A DNA stretch of 64,000 nucleotides from an uncultured Bacteroidales bacterium (lineage in GTDB: Bacteria; Bacteroidota; Bacteroidia; Bacteroidales; UBA932). The stretch spans positions 1 through 64,000 of the forward strand of contig CAKUTA010000010.1 of the NCBI GenBank assembly GCA_934691625.1. Reading direction: 5' to 3'. Below are positions 1-7,909 of the stretch, one piece after another. The notes under the pieces are model-generated. The model searched no databases and had not been told where the DNA came from. It was given only the letters and a program-made list of their open reading frames with translations. Made by a program: the position numbers and the translations under genes. Numbering within the stretch: the stretch's first letter is position 1; every line of letters starts with the position of its first letter.

Positions 1-100
1 AATTGAACTTTTCCACGCCAAAAGATGAGTTCTTCAAATATTTGTTGTAATGTTGCACTTGCTTTTTGACTCTGCCCGCAGATGTCTGTACCTAATGGAT

Positions 101-131
101 TTTGATAGAAAAAAAAATTATCATAATTTCG
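101..131 (+). promoter_or_regulatory. Bacteroidetes-type promoter for the OM barrel gene
   Basis: TTTG at 101-104 and TAATTTCG at 124-131 are separated by 19 bases, matching the Bacteroidetes -33/-7 arrangement (TTTG, 19-21 bases, TAnnTTTG) with one mismatch in the -7 box. The start codon at 154 lies 22 bases downstream, leaving a short leader. It probably drives the two-gene unit 154-2055. Bases 1-100 show no gene that I can support. Confidence 0.5.
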
Positions 132-153
132 CAGAATTGTATTTGAGTGAATT

Positions 154-930
154 ATGAGAAGATTTTTATTGGCTGCGGTGCTGTTATCCGTTGGGACAAT
201 GGCGATTGCGGAGAATCATGAAAAGAAGTTCGACAGAGGTCTTGGCGATGCCAGCGCCGTATTTGTACCGAAAGGGATGATGACAGCGGGTGCCTCCATA
301 TCATATAGCAGGTATTCTGCTGGAAACGGTGACGTCGGATATGAGCTTATGTCCCTGGTGACAGGGCTGGAAGGTACGCTTTCGACTGTGAAGATATCGC
401 CTGCGGCGTTCTATTTCATAGGAAAGAACACAGCGGTCGGCGCCAGGTTCGGATATTCATATACTTCAATGAATCTGGACAATGCAGCCTTAAGCCTGGA
501 CTCTGATAATGAGTTCGACTTATCGAACCACTATCTCAAGAGCATGAACTACTCCGGCCAGTTTGCCGTGAGAAACTATGTGCCTCTGTTCGGCAGCCGT
601 GTGTTCGGCATGTTCAATGAGATCCGTATAGGAGGTACCAAGGGGCAGGGCAAGTCCTATCAGCTCGACGGTGATGAGAAGAACGGGACATTCTCGGAAT
701 CGTATGCCCTTAATATAGGAATTGTCCCTGGCATCACGATGTTCCTGACGAACAATCTTTCATTCGAGGTGTCCATCAGTGTGTTGGAGTGTAACTACTC
801 TTATACGAAACAGACCAAGAATCAGGTATATACAAGCTCTCTGTCTCATTTCGGGACGACTTTCAAGCCTAATCTTCTGGGGGTGGGGTTTGCTATCATG
901 TACTATTTCCAGGTCGGAAAACGTCAATAA
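154..930 (+). CDS. Predicted outer-membrane beta-barrel protein
   Basis: A 258-residue protein with a clear signal peptide (residues 1-19, cut after A-I-A). The mature part has alternating hydrophobic/polar strands with aromatic residues, and ends with an aromatic strand (YYFQVG), as in small outer-membrane barrels. I recognise no catalytic motif and no TonB plug. The stop codon touches the following reading frame, so it is probably co-transcribed with the PCMD lipoprotein gene; a barrel paired with a surface lipoprotein would suit an envelope complex, but that is inference. An own promoter lies at 101-131. The exact function is unknown. Confidence 0.7.
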   Translation: MRRFLLAAVLLSVGTMAIAENHEKKFDRGLGDASAVFVPKGMMTAGASISYSRYSAGNGDVGYELMSLVTGLEGTLSTVKISPAAFYFIGKNTAVGARFGYSYTSMNLDNAALSLDSDNEFDLSNHYLKSMNYSGQFAVRNYVPLFGSRVFGMFNEIRIGGTKGQGKSYQLDGDEKNGTFSESYALNIGIVPGITMFLTNNLSFEVSISVLECNYSYTKQTKNQVYTSSLSHFGTTFKPNLLGVGFAIMYYFQVGKRQ

Positions 931-942
931 ATGGGAGGCAGC

Positions 943-2055
943 ATGAAAAAGGGATTGCTTTTATGCGCCGCCATCTGCATGACGTGCGGATGCAGCATGG
1001 AGAATGACATGATGGTGCCGCGCGATGTGGCAGGATATGAGATTTTCGAGATTTCCGGCCAGGTCAGCTCTTCCATCAATACTTCGAAGCTTACAGTGTC
1101 TGTGACAATGCCTTACGGAGCAAGTCTGGACAAGCTTGAAATATCGAAAATCAAGTACACCGATGCGACGAGATTCCAGGAGACTCTGATGGCACGCGGA
1201 ACCGTTCTGGACTTGAGGGATACCAACCGTATCATATTGCATGCCTTCAGGGATTTCGAATGGAAGCTGATTGCAGTGAATGCGAGCGAGGAGGAGCCTG
1301 AAAACAAGCCGCAGCTGTACAATATGAGTTTCGATAACTGGTCGCAGGCAGGAAAGGGATGGTATCCGTATGGCGCGGATGCTTCTGATGCCGATAAGGC
1401 TATATGGGCCACGGCAAATAAGGGCACTGCATCTCTCGGCAGCAACACTACTGAACCTGAAGAAAACTTCGTGGCTGTGGAAGGTGAGGGCAAGAAGGCT
1501 GCCAAGCTCAGCAGCAAGTATATCGTGATGAAATTCGCTTCCGGAAATATCTTTACCGGAGAGTTTGTCAAGCTGATGGGCATGAGCGGTGCTGACCTGG
1601 CATGGGGCGTGCCGTTTAATGGGAGACCTTCATCGCTGCATGGCTACTACTGCTACCAGCCTCAGACGGTCAACTACTCCGATGACAAGCATAAGGATAT
1701 GATGGGCAAGACCGATATAGGGCAGATACAGGTTATTCTTGCTGACTGGGATCGCAGCACGTGGGGCGGCTATCCGGCCGGGGCCATCGATGAAAAGGGA
1801 CGTTTCCATGTCATAAATTCCGATGAGCAGTTCATCGATTATGATAATGACCCTGCGATAATCGGGTATGGAAACTTCGAGTTCAGTAAATGGATGGATG
1901 CATACGAGGAGTTCGACATTCCGATAACATACCGGAGCGACCGCACGCCGACAGTCGTTGCAATCGTTTCAGCGTCGAGCCGCTATGGAGACTATTTTAC
2001 TGGGGCCAGCGGCACTGTGCTGTATCTCGACGAGTTCTCGTTCATCTATAAGTAG
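943..2055 (+). CDS. PCMD-domain lipoprotein
   Basis: 370 residues from the ATG at 943, which has GGAGG at 934-938; an in-frame ATG at 931 is possible but lacks a ribosome site and would bury the signal. The N-terminus is a lipoprotein-like signal ending at a cysteine near residue 17 (T-C-G-C, a weak lipobox). A beta-rich N-terminal part is followed from about residue 120 by a PCMD (putative carbohydrate metabolism) domain: NMSFDNW, WGVPFNGRP, a GYYCY stretch and the C-terminal ASSRYGDYFTGASG and LYLDEF motifs. Such proteins are widespread in Bacteroidetes envelopes and their biochemical role is not established. It overlaps the convergent gene by 14 bases. A second PCMD protein lies at 54049. 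Confidence 0.75.
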   Translation: MKKGLLLCAAICMTCGCSMENDMMVPRDVAGYEIFEISGQVSSSINTSKLTVSVTMPYGASLDKLEISKIKYTDATRFQETLMARGTVLDLRDTNRIILHAFRDFEWKLIAVNASEEEPENKPQLYNMSFDNWSQAGKGWYPYGADASDADKAIWATANKGTASLGSNTTEPEENFVAVEGEGKKAAKLSSKYIVMKFASGNIFTGEFVKLMGMSGADLAWGVPFNGRPSSLHGYYCYQPQTVNYSDDKHKDMMGKTDIGQIQVILADWDRSTWGGYPAGAIDEKGRFHVINSDEQFIDYDNDPAIIGYGNFEFSKWMDAYEEFDIPITYRSDRTPTVVAIVSASSRYGDYFTGASGTVLYLDEFSFIYK

Positions 2056-2740
2056 CTCCGGAATTCTTCCTGAAGGCCCCGCACCAGATGAGCAGCTGGC
2101 CTGCATAGTATGGCACCATGATGAGCCACTTGCTTGCAGCTATCGGGCATACGAACTTGTTCCAGGACAGGATCATGTCTGAGAATAGGAACAGAGTGGC
2201 ACCTGCTGCGAAGATAAGCTCGTGCTGCATCATGGCAAGGCTGAACATCGAGCAGATCAGGGCAGCATATATCGTGCATCCTATACGGATTACGCCTGCC
2301 GGGGCGTGCGGCACGATGCAGAGCAATGCGAATACAAGCAATGCGGCAGCGATAATCACAGCGGCTGCGCACCTTCCGTTTCTGCGGCTGGAAGCGGCGT
2401 CCGGCCGGCCTTTCATGTCCTGACGCATTGACCTCAGCTTTCCTGTGAAATATGTGATGAGCATGATATGGGCGAGGGCGAAAAATCCCATCTGTCCGAT
2501 GAAGCTCCCGTATGCTCCCATGAAGTCGCCTGTAAGAGAGAATGCCATCGCGAGAGTCATCTGCCATGGAAGGCAGAGTGTTCCTGCCAATGTCAATGTC
2601 GCCAGAGGTCCTATGATACGGTACTTCACGACGGCTGCTGGCAGAAATGTCTTCAGAATGTCAGTTCTGATGAAGTATGTCACTGCTAATATGCTGAACA
2701 CCAGCAAAGTCGCTATTAAAAAACTTTTTCTGTCTTTCAT
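2042..2740 (-). CDS. YhhN/lysoplasmalogenase-like membrane protein
   Basis: 232 residues, with about eight hydrophobic helices. The pattern fits the YhhN/TMEM86 family: FSLTGDFMGAYG in the first half, GATLFLFSDMIL and a final PYYAGQLLIWCG. Characterised animal members (TMEM86) hydrolyse the vinyl-ether bond of lysoplasmalogens, releasing a fatty aldehyde; activity of bacterial members is less well documented. I chose the ATG at 2740 because a perfect -7 box (2762-2769, minus strand) overlaps the upstream in-frame ATG at 2764. The 3' end overlaps the convergent PCMD gene by 14 bases. A lipid-type SDR and an aldehyde dehydrogenase lie divergently next door, which would suit disposal of an aldehyde product. 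Confidence 0.75.
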   Translation of the reverse strand: MKDRKSFLIATLLVFSILAVTYFIRTDILKTFLPAAVVKYRIIGPLATLTLAGTLCLPWQMTLAMAFSLTGDFMGAYGSFIGQMGFFALAHIMLITYFTGKLRSMRQDMKGRPDAASSRRNGRCAAAVIIAAALLVFALLCIVPHAPAGVIRIGCTIYAALICSMFSLAMMQHELIFAAGATLFLFSDMILSWNKFVCPIAASKWLIMVPYYAGQLLIWCGAFRKNSGATYR

Positions 2741-2761
2741 CTCTGATATATTATGCTGTTG

Positions 2762-2769
2762 CAAATATA
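2762..2769 (-). promoter_or_regulatory. -7 box of the yhhN-like gene
   Basis: The minus strand reads TATATTTG, a perfect TAnnTTTG box. Transcription would start near 2755 and the ATG at 2740 follows at once. No convincing -33 TTTG is visible. Confidence 0.6.
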
Positions 2770-2796
2770 ACTTAAGAATCTGTTTCTTCCCGAGTT

Positions 2797-2870
2797 TTCA
2801 GGTCATAGTGGCACTGCTATCTTCCCCGACCTTTCGGTCAGACCTGAAGTTTGCCCTTTCAAACCTTCAG
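2797..2870 (+). repeat. Mutually exclusive stem-loop pair
   Basis: TTCAGGTC (2797-2804) is an exact inverted match to GACCTGAA (2841-2848), enclosing a small GACC-TTTC-GGTC hairpin. Bases 2844-2853 (CTGAAGTTTG) can instead pair with 2860-2870 (CAAACCTTCAG), ten pairs with one bulged C. The two pairings share 2844-2848 and so exclude each other, as in attenuators. No promoter reading into the element was identified, so a regulatory role is unproven. Confidence 0.35.
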
Positions 2871-2924
2871 AGTGCAGCATTGTCTTATGGTCGAAAAATT
2901 TTATGATTTTGTCGTAATTTGTGC

Positions 2925-2932
2925 TAAATTTG
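2925..2932 (+). promoter_or_regulatory. Possible distal promoter for the SDR gene
   Basis: TAAATTTG is a perfect -7 box on the plus strand. If used, it gives a leader of roughly 190 bases before the ATG at 3131. No correctly spaced -33 TTTG is seen, so the call is weak. Confidence 0.3.
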
Positions 2933-3130
2933 CCGAACCTCATAAAGTTTGTTTTTTGCATAACTTGTTGACTTACCACTATTTAATGCTTTTCAAAATG
3001 GCGCATGTAGCTATTTTGGGCAATGTTAATATATTGATATTTAATTGATTAATAGAAATACGCTTTAGTCAGGCATCCTTTATCTGGTGCGAGTCTGAAG
3101 TGCATAAGTCTGGAAAATAATAAAAGTTGG

Positions 3131-3967
3131 ATGGATATTAAAGGAGCGAATGTGCTGATAACCGGCGGGGCGTCGGGAATCGGCAGAATTATGGGGCGCA
3201 TCTGCCTCGAAAAGGGTGCCGGAAACCTGATAATATGGGATATCAGCCAGGCAAATATAGATATTACTGAAGCGGAGCTGGGGCATGTCCGTCCGTCTGT
3301 CAAGGGAGCGGCCCAGGGACATATACACAGCTATGTGGTGAATGTGGCTGATGCCAATGCCATTGCCTCCGCCTATGAACGTGTCAAGAGGGAGGTCGGT
3401 TATGTGGATATCCTCATCAACTGCGCAGGAGTTGTCCGTGGAAACAATACGTTTGACCGCCAGACGGTACAGGATATAAACCTTACCATGAATATCAATG
3501 CTACGGCACCGATGCTTGTGGCTCTCAATATCCTTCCGGATATGCTGAAGCGTGACCATGGTCATATCTGCAACATCGCGTCAGCGGCAGGCATGCTTGG
3601 AGTGCCGAAACTGTCAGTGTACTGCGCCAGCAAATGGGCTGTCATCGGCTGGACAGAGTCTATGCGTATCGAGCTCAAGCAGGCGCACAGCAATGTACGT
3701 GTGACCTCAGTGGCGCCTTACTTCATTAATACGGGCATGTTTGACGGGGTCAATTCCAAGGTGTTCCCGATATTGAAGCCCGAAAAGACAGCCGGGAAGA
3801 TCATACGGGCAATCGAGGCAGGGAAGTCTTTCCGCGGGATACCTTTCGCATACCATTTCATCCGCATCTGGCAGGGACTGCTGCCTAACTTCCTGTTCGA
3901 CTTCATTTTCGGGAAGGTGTTCGGCGTATATTCGGTGATGGACCATTTTACAGGAAGGAAGAAATAG
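3131..3967 (+). CDS. Short-chain dehydrogenase/reductase, lipid/retinol-type
   Basis: 278 residues. The NAD(P)-binding glycine motif (T-G-G-A-S-G-I-G, residues 11-18), NCAG (98-101), catalytic Ser151 and Y-x-x-x-K (Tyr164, Lys168) are all present, so the enzyme should be active as an alcohol/ketone oxidoreductase. The segment PYFINTGMF (196-204) and the hydrophobic C-terminal quarter resemble the SDR16C group (retinol dehydrogenase 10, 17-beta-HSD11/13), which act on lipophilic alcohols and associate with membranes. The adjoining aldehyde dehydrogenase starts 46 bases downstream with its own promoter. A fatty alcohol/aldehyde or other lipid substrate is my inference; the true substrate is unknown. 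Confidence 0.75.
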   Translation: MDIKGANVLITGGASGIGRIMGRICLEKGAGNLIIWDISQANIDITEAELGHVRPSVKGAAQGHIHSYVVNVADANAIASAYERVKREVGYVDILINCAGVVRGNNTFDRQTVQDINLTMNINATAPMLVALNILPDMLKRDHGHICNIASAAGMLGVPKLSVYCASKWAVIGWTESMRIELKQAHSNVRVTSVAPYFINTGMFDGVNSKVFPILKPEKTAGKIIRAIEAGKSFRGIPFAYHFIRIWQGLLPNFLFDFIFGKVFGVYSVMDHFTGRKK

Positions 3968-3992
3968 CGCAACAGCTTCTAAGGAAAAGCAT

Positions 3993-4000
3993 TATCTTTG
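3993..4000 (+). promoter_or_regulatory. -7 box of the aldehyde dehydrogenase gene
   Basis: TATCTTTG is a perfect TAnnTTTG box, 13 bases before the ATG at 4014, leaving a very short leader. It lies in the gap after the SDR stop codon, so the dehydrogenase gene can be transcribed alone as well as from read-through. Confidence 0.55.
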
Positions 4001-4013
4001 AAAAAAAACTTCA

Positions 4014-5390
4014 ATGGAACTGACAAGCACATCTGTAGAGAGGATCCGGGAGATCCGGGAGAAGCAGAGAGTATATTTTCATAGCGGGGCGACTCTGGAT
4101 GTCCATACCCGCAAGGCGAACCTGAAAGCATTTGAAAAGGCAGTCCTGAAATGGGAGAAGCCTCTCTGCGATGCTCTATGGGCAGATCTTCATAAATCAT
4201 ACGAGGAGGCATATCTTACGGAAATCAGCATCCTTCTTGGTGAAATCCGTACCCATATACGTAAAATAGGCAAGTGGACGAAGCCGCAGCGTAGATGCAC
4301 ACCTCTGAAGCTGTTCCCTTCGACAAGCCGGATCATAAGCGAACCGCTGGGCACCGCCCTGATAATATCTCCGTGGAACTATCCTGTTCAGCTCCTTCTG
4401 ACTCCGCTCGTCGGCGCCATATCTTCAGGCTGCACGGCTGTGCTTAAGCCGTCGCCATACGTTCCGCACGTGTCCAAGGTTATCGAAGACATGATTACGG
4501 ATACTTTCCCGGAAGAATATATTGCTGTCACACAAGGACATCGTGAGGTGAACTCGGCATTGCTGGAGCAGCGCTGGGATATGATATTCTTTACAGGAAG
4601 CCCTTCCCTGGGAAGGCTCGTGATGGCGTCAGCGGCAAGAAACCTTACGCCTGTAGTGCTGGAGCTCGGCGGGAAAAGCCCATGCATCGTGGACAAGGAG
4701 GCCAATCTGAAAGTGGCAGCAAGGCGCATTGCCTGGGGCAAGAGCCTCAATGCTGGGCAGACATGCATTGCTCCTGATTATCTCATGCTCCACGAGGATA
4801 TAAAGGCTCCGTTCCTTGCAGAGCTGGAAAAGGCGTTCCATGCCTTGCTTGGCGAAGATCCTCAGAAGTCGCAGCATTTTGTCCGTATCGTGAATGAGCA
4901 AGCCTTTGACAGGCTTGCAGGCTATCTGAAGGATGGTAACATTGTCTTCGGGGGGCATACTGACAGGAGTGAGCGTTATTTCGAGCCTACGGTCCTGGAC
5001 AATGTAAGCCCGGATGCACCTGTCATGCAGAATGAAATCTTCGGCCCGATCTTTCCTGTGCAGACATTCCGTAGGCTGGATGAGGTGACGGAGTTCGTGA
5101 CATCCAGGGAGAAGCCTCTGGCATTGTACTATTTCGGAAAACATGGTTCAGAGGTGCTGCGCCGCACGTCTTCAGGCGGTTCGTGCATCAACGACACCAT
5201 CATGCATATAGCCAATGAGAATGTCCCGTTCGGCGGTGTCGGGATGTCAGGCATGGGCAGCTATCATAATAAGCTCAGCTTCGATGCATTCACTCATTAC
5301 CGTTCTGTCATCACTACAGGCACGATGCTGGATCTTCCGTTCCGCTATATGCCGTATTCCTGGTTCAAGGTGGTGAAGAAACTCCTTTAG
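4014..5390 (+). CDS. Class-3-type aldehyde dehydrogenase
   Basis: 458 residues, the short length typical of ALDH3-type and fatty aldehyde dehydrogenases. Hallmarks: PWNYP (120-124), FTGSPSLG (193-200), ELGGK with the general-base Glu217, catalytic Cys251 in GQTC, and NEIFGPI further on. It should oxidise aldehydes to acids with NAD(P)+. Many members take medium- or long-chain fatty aldehydes, and the neighbouring lipid-type SDR and YhhN-like protein support such a substrate. The C-terminus is basic and aromatic-rich and might bind membranes, but no clear transmembrane anchor is seen. It has its own -7 box at 3993-4000. Confidence 0.85.
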   Translation: MELTSTSVERIREIREKQRVYFHSGATLDVHTRKANLKAFEKAVLKWEKPLCDALWADLHKSYEEAYLTEISILLGEIRTHIRKIGKWTKPQRRCTPLKLFPSTSRIISEPLGTALIISPWNYPVQLLLTPLVGAISSGCTAVLKPSPYVPHVSKVIEDMITDTFPEEYIAVTQGHREVNSALLEQRWDMIFFTGSPSLGRLVMASAARNLTPVVLELGGKSPCIVDKEANLKVAARRIAWGKSLNAGQTCIAPDYLMLHEDIKAPFLAELEKAFHALLGEDPQKSQHFVRIVNEQAFDRLAGYLKDGNIVFGGHTDRSERYFEPTVLDNVSPDAPVMQNEIFGPIFPVQTFRRLDEVTEFVTSREKPLALYYFGKHGSEVLRRTSSGGSCINDTIMHIANENVPFGGVGMSGMGSYHNKLSFDAFTHYRSVITTGTMLDLPFRYMPYSWFKVVKKLL

Positions 5391-5435
5391 CAACTCCTTT
5401 ATTATAGTGGCATTGCACTTTTACCAGGCTTTTAT

Positions 5436-5443
5436 TATATTTG
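5436..5443 (+). promoter_or_regulatory. -7 box of the SNF2 helicase gene
   Basis: TATATTTG, a perfect -7 box, 28 bases before the ATG at 5472. TTGC lies 19 bases upstream as a poor -33 match. The leader carries a strong Shine-Dalgarno sequence (GGAGG, 5460-5464). Confidence 0.6.
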
Positions 5444-5471
5444 ATGCTGTTCGTGGAAAGGAGGACATGTT

Positions 5472-7868
5472 ATGGAGAAGAAGTTGTCAAATATTGTGAA
5501 GCCAAAGGGGATGAGCCCTGAGGAGTGGCAGCGTAAACTGCGCAGGCAGTTCGCGGCCAGGGAAGTGCTGTCCATCGCTCCGCATGGCGATGACGCTGCG
5601 TACGGAGTGTTCGATGTCAGGAATCCCAAGACCAGGAATATCTACAAGGTGGTCTATAGAGGGCTTGACAGCAGATGGAACTATTGCTCCTGCATGGATT
5701 TCAGGACCAACAGGCTCGGGACATGCAAACATATCGAGGCTGTGAGGATATGGCTGGATGATAGGCATAAGAAAGTGCCTGTGGTCAATCCTCCATATTC
5801 GTCGCTATATATATCATATAGGGGAGACAGATGCGTATGCCTGCGCATCGGAAGTTCGCATTGGGCTGAGATGAAGGAGCTGTCGGAAGGATGGTTCGGC
5901 GAAGATGGTAAGGCCTTGGACGGCAGCCTTCAGCGGATGGCTGAGTTTATAGCCAGGGCGAAAGAGATTGACCCTGATTTCCGGTGCTATCCTGATGTGA
6001 CTGACTATCTGGCGGAGATGAAGGATGCCGCCTACAGGGAACGCTATCTGGCAGGAGTCACAGACTCTGAGCTGGACAAGCTTCTGAAGACCAGGCTGTA
6101 TCCATACCAGAAGGAAGGAATCCGGTTCGCTTTCGGAAAGGGCAAGTCGATTCTTGCGGATGAAATGGGGCTTGGCAAGACTGTGCAGGCTATCGGTGCT
6201 GCCGAGCTGATGCGTAGGGCAGGACTGATTTCATCTGTTCTCGTGCTGTGTCCGGCATCATTGAAATATCAGTGGAAGAAGGAGATAGAAAGGTTTACGG
6301 ATTCGGAGGCTGTGATTGTCGAGGGCACGCAGATAAAGCGGATGGAGCTGTACAAGTCGCAGGCTTTCTATAAGATTGTGTCATATCATGCAATGAGCAA
6401 CGACATCAAGGCATTCGGCGACGGGTGTGTGGAATGTCTGATAATGGATGAGGTACAGCGCCTTAAGAACTGGAACAGCCAGATATCCAGGGCTGCGAGA
6501 AGGATACAGCCTGACTATGCCGTGGTGCTTTCGGGAACTCCTCTGGAAAACAAGCTGGAGGAACTTTATTCGGTGATGGAGTTCGTGGACCAGTATTGTC
6601 TCGGGCCATATTACCAGTTCATTGACATGACCACTGTCAAGGACGGAAGCGGGAAGATAGTGTCCTACCGTAACCTGAACATGATCGGGGACAGGCTGTC
6701 GCGGAGGCTTCTCCGCAGGCGCAGGGCCGATGTCGCAATCCAGCTTCCTGAGCGTACCGACCAGAATCTTTTCGTCCCTATGACCCCGCAGCAGAAGACA
6801 ATGCATGACGACTTCAGGGTGAGTGTGGCGCAGCTTGTCTCCAAGTGGAAGAGGATGCATTTCCTCAGCGACAAGGACCGGAAACGCATGCTGCTGTTGC
6901 TGAGCCAGATGCGTATGGTCTGCGACAGCACATATATACTGGATCAGGAAACGAGATATGATACCAAGGTGGACGAGGCGGTCAGTATTGTCAGGAATGT
7001 TACAGAGAGCGGTGATGCCAAGGTCGTGATATTCAGCCAGTGGGAACGCATGACACGGATTGTGGGCATGGAACTGGACAAGATAGGCATAGGCTACTCG
7101 TCGCTGAGCGGTTCTGTGCCATCAGAGAAGCGGAGGCAGCTTATTGATGATTTCCTTGAGAAGCCGGAATGCCGCGTGTTCATATCCACTGATACGGGGA
7201 GCACAGGGCTAAATCTCCAGGTGGCATCCCTTGTGATAAACTTGGACCTTCCATGGAACCCTGCGGTTCTGGAACAGAGGATAGGCAGGATCTATCGTAT
7301 CGGGCAGAACCGCAATATCCAGGTGATCAACATGATATCCAAAGACTCATTCGAGGAGAGGATGCTTGCTACGCTTGATTTCAAGTCATCGCTTTTCGAT
7401 GGCGTGCTGGACGGAGGCGACGACACTGTCATCCTTGACGACAGCCGGATGGACAAGATCATGGACGCTGTCGCAGGCTATGTTGACGAGGAGAAGCTGG
7501 CTTCAGAAGAAAGGCATGAGAAAATGGCTGACATGCCTTATATGGATATCCAGCCGATGGAAATCTATGATCCTGAACCTGCGGCGGAACCTGCGGAACC
7601 GCACATTGATACAGGGATGGCTGAGGATGCAGCCGAGGATGTGCATCAGGAAGGTGCTGCCGCCCCTGACGAGCTTATCAGGCAGGGTATGGATTTCCTT
7701 ACAGGGCTTGCACGGACATTGCAGTCCCCGGAGGCTGCCGCCAGGCTTGTGGATACGCTCGTGCATACGGATGAGGTGACAGGAAAGCAGGAGATACGGA
7801 TACCTGTGCCAGGGAAAGATGCAGCAGCATCTATCCTCACATTGATAGCAAGACTGATGTCGAAATAG
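5472..7868 (+). CDS. SNF2-family DNA-dependent ATPase with SWIM zinc finger
   Basis: 798 residues. An N-terminal SWIM-type zinc motif (C-x-C at 72/74, C-x-H at 85/87) is followed by a Swi2/Snf2 two-lobe ATPase: Walker A in DEMGLGKT (around 230-237), DEVQ as the DExx box, SGTPLENK, and a C-terminal helicase lobe ending in QRIGRIYRIGQ. This fits bacterial RapA/HepA-like remodelers that translocate on DNA or act with RNA polymerase. The last 130 residues are acidic and Ala/Pro-rich. The start is fixed by GGAGG seven bases upstream, a stronger site than usual for this phylum. It is a single gene with its own promoter; the DNA target is unknown. Confidence 0.9.
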   Translation: MEKKLSNIVKPKGMSPEEWQRKLRRQFAAREVLSIAPHGDDAAYGVFDVRNPKTRNIYKVVYRGLDSRWNYCSCMDFRTNRLGTCKHIEAVRIWLDDRHKKVPVVNPPYSSLYISYRGDRCVCLRIGSSHWAEMKELSEGWFGEDGKALDGSLQRMAEFIARAKEIDPDFRCYPDVTDYLAEMKDAAYRERYLAGVTDSELDKLLKTRLYPYQKEGIRFAFGKGKSILADEMGLGKTVQAIGAAELMRRAGLISSVLVLCPASLKYQWKKEIERFTDSEAVIVEGTQIKRMELYKSQAFYKIVSYHAMSNDIKAFGDGCVECLIMDEVQRLKNWNSQISRAARRIQPDYAVVLSGTPLENKLEELYSVMEFVDQYCLGPYYQFIDMTTVKDGSGKIVSYRNLNMIGDRLSRRLLRRRRADVAIQLPERTDQNLFVPMTPQQKTMHDDFRVSVAQLVSKWKRMHFLSDKDRKRMLLLLSQMRMVCDSTYILDQETRYDTKVDEAVSIVRNVTESGDAKVVIFSQWERMTRIVGMELDKIGIGYSSLSGSVPSEKRRQLIDDFLEKPECRVFISTDTGSTGLNLQVASLVINLDLPWNPAVLEQRIGRIYRIGQNRNIQVINMISKDSFEERMLATLDFKSSLFDGVLDGGDDTVILDDSRMDKIMDAVAGYVDEEKLASEERHEKMADMPYMDIQPMEIYDPEPAAEPAEPHIDTGMAEDAAEDVHQEGAAAPDELIRQGMDFLTGLARTLQSPEAAARLVDTLVHTDEVTGKQEIRIPVPGKDAAASILTLIARLMSK

Positions 7869-7892
7869 GGACAGCTTCTGAAGATTAATTCT

Positions 7893-7900
7893 TAAATTTG
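7893..7900 (+). promoter_or_regulatory. -7 box of holA operon
   Basis: TAAATTTG is a perfect -7 box, nine bases before the ATG at 7910. It excludes the upstream in-frame TTG at 7898 as a start and implies a nearly leaderless message. It probably drives the run of genes to 13789. Confidence 0.6.
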
Positions 7901-7909
7901 CAGCATACT

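Larger units (their letters stand above)
2741..3130. other. Long intergenic region with stem-loops
   Basis: This is the largest gene-free stretch. It holds the minus-strand promoter of the yhhN-like gene, a set of overlapping inverted repeats (2797-2870, listed separately), and a perfect plus-strand TAAATTTG box at 2925-2932, about 200 bases ahead of the dehydrogenase gene at 3131. The last 120 bases are AT-rich and show no closer perfect promoter. Short open frames here have no recognisable protein character. A non-coding RNA or a long leader for the dehydrogenase gene is possible but not shown. Confidence 0.5.

Noticed and set aside
2851..3048. 65-codon open frame in the long intergenic region
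   Set aside because: No ribosome site, a candidate promoter lies inside it, and the sequence has no protein-like character. A real small gene cannot be fully excluded.
2805..5416. Shared 13-mer ATAGTGGCAYTGC at 2805-2817 and 5404-5416
   Set aside because: Only two copies with one difference and dissimilar flanks, so no evidence for a mobile repeat.
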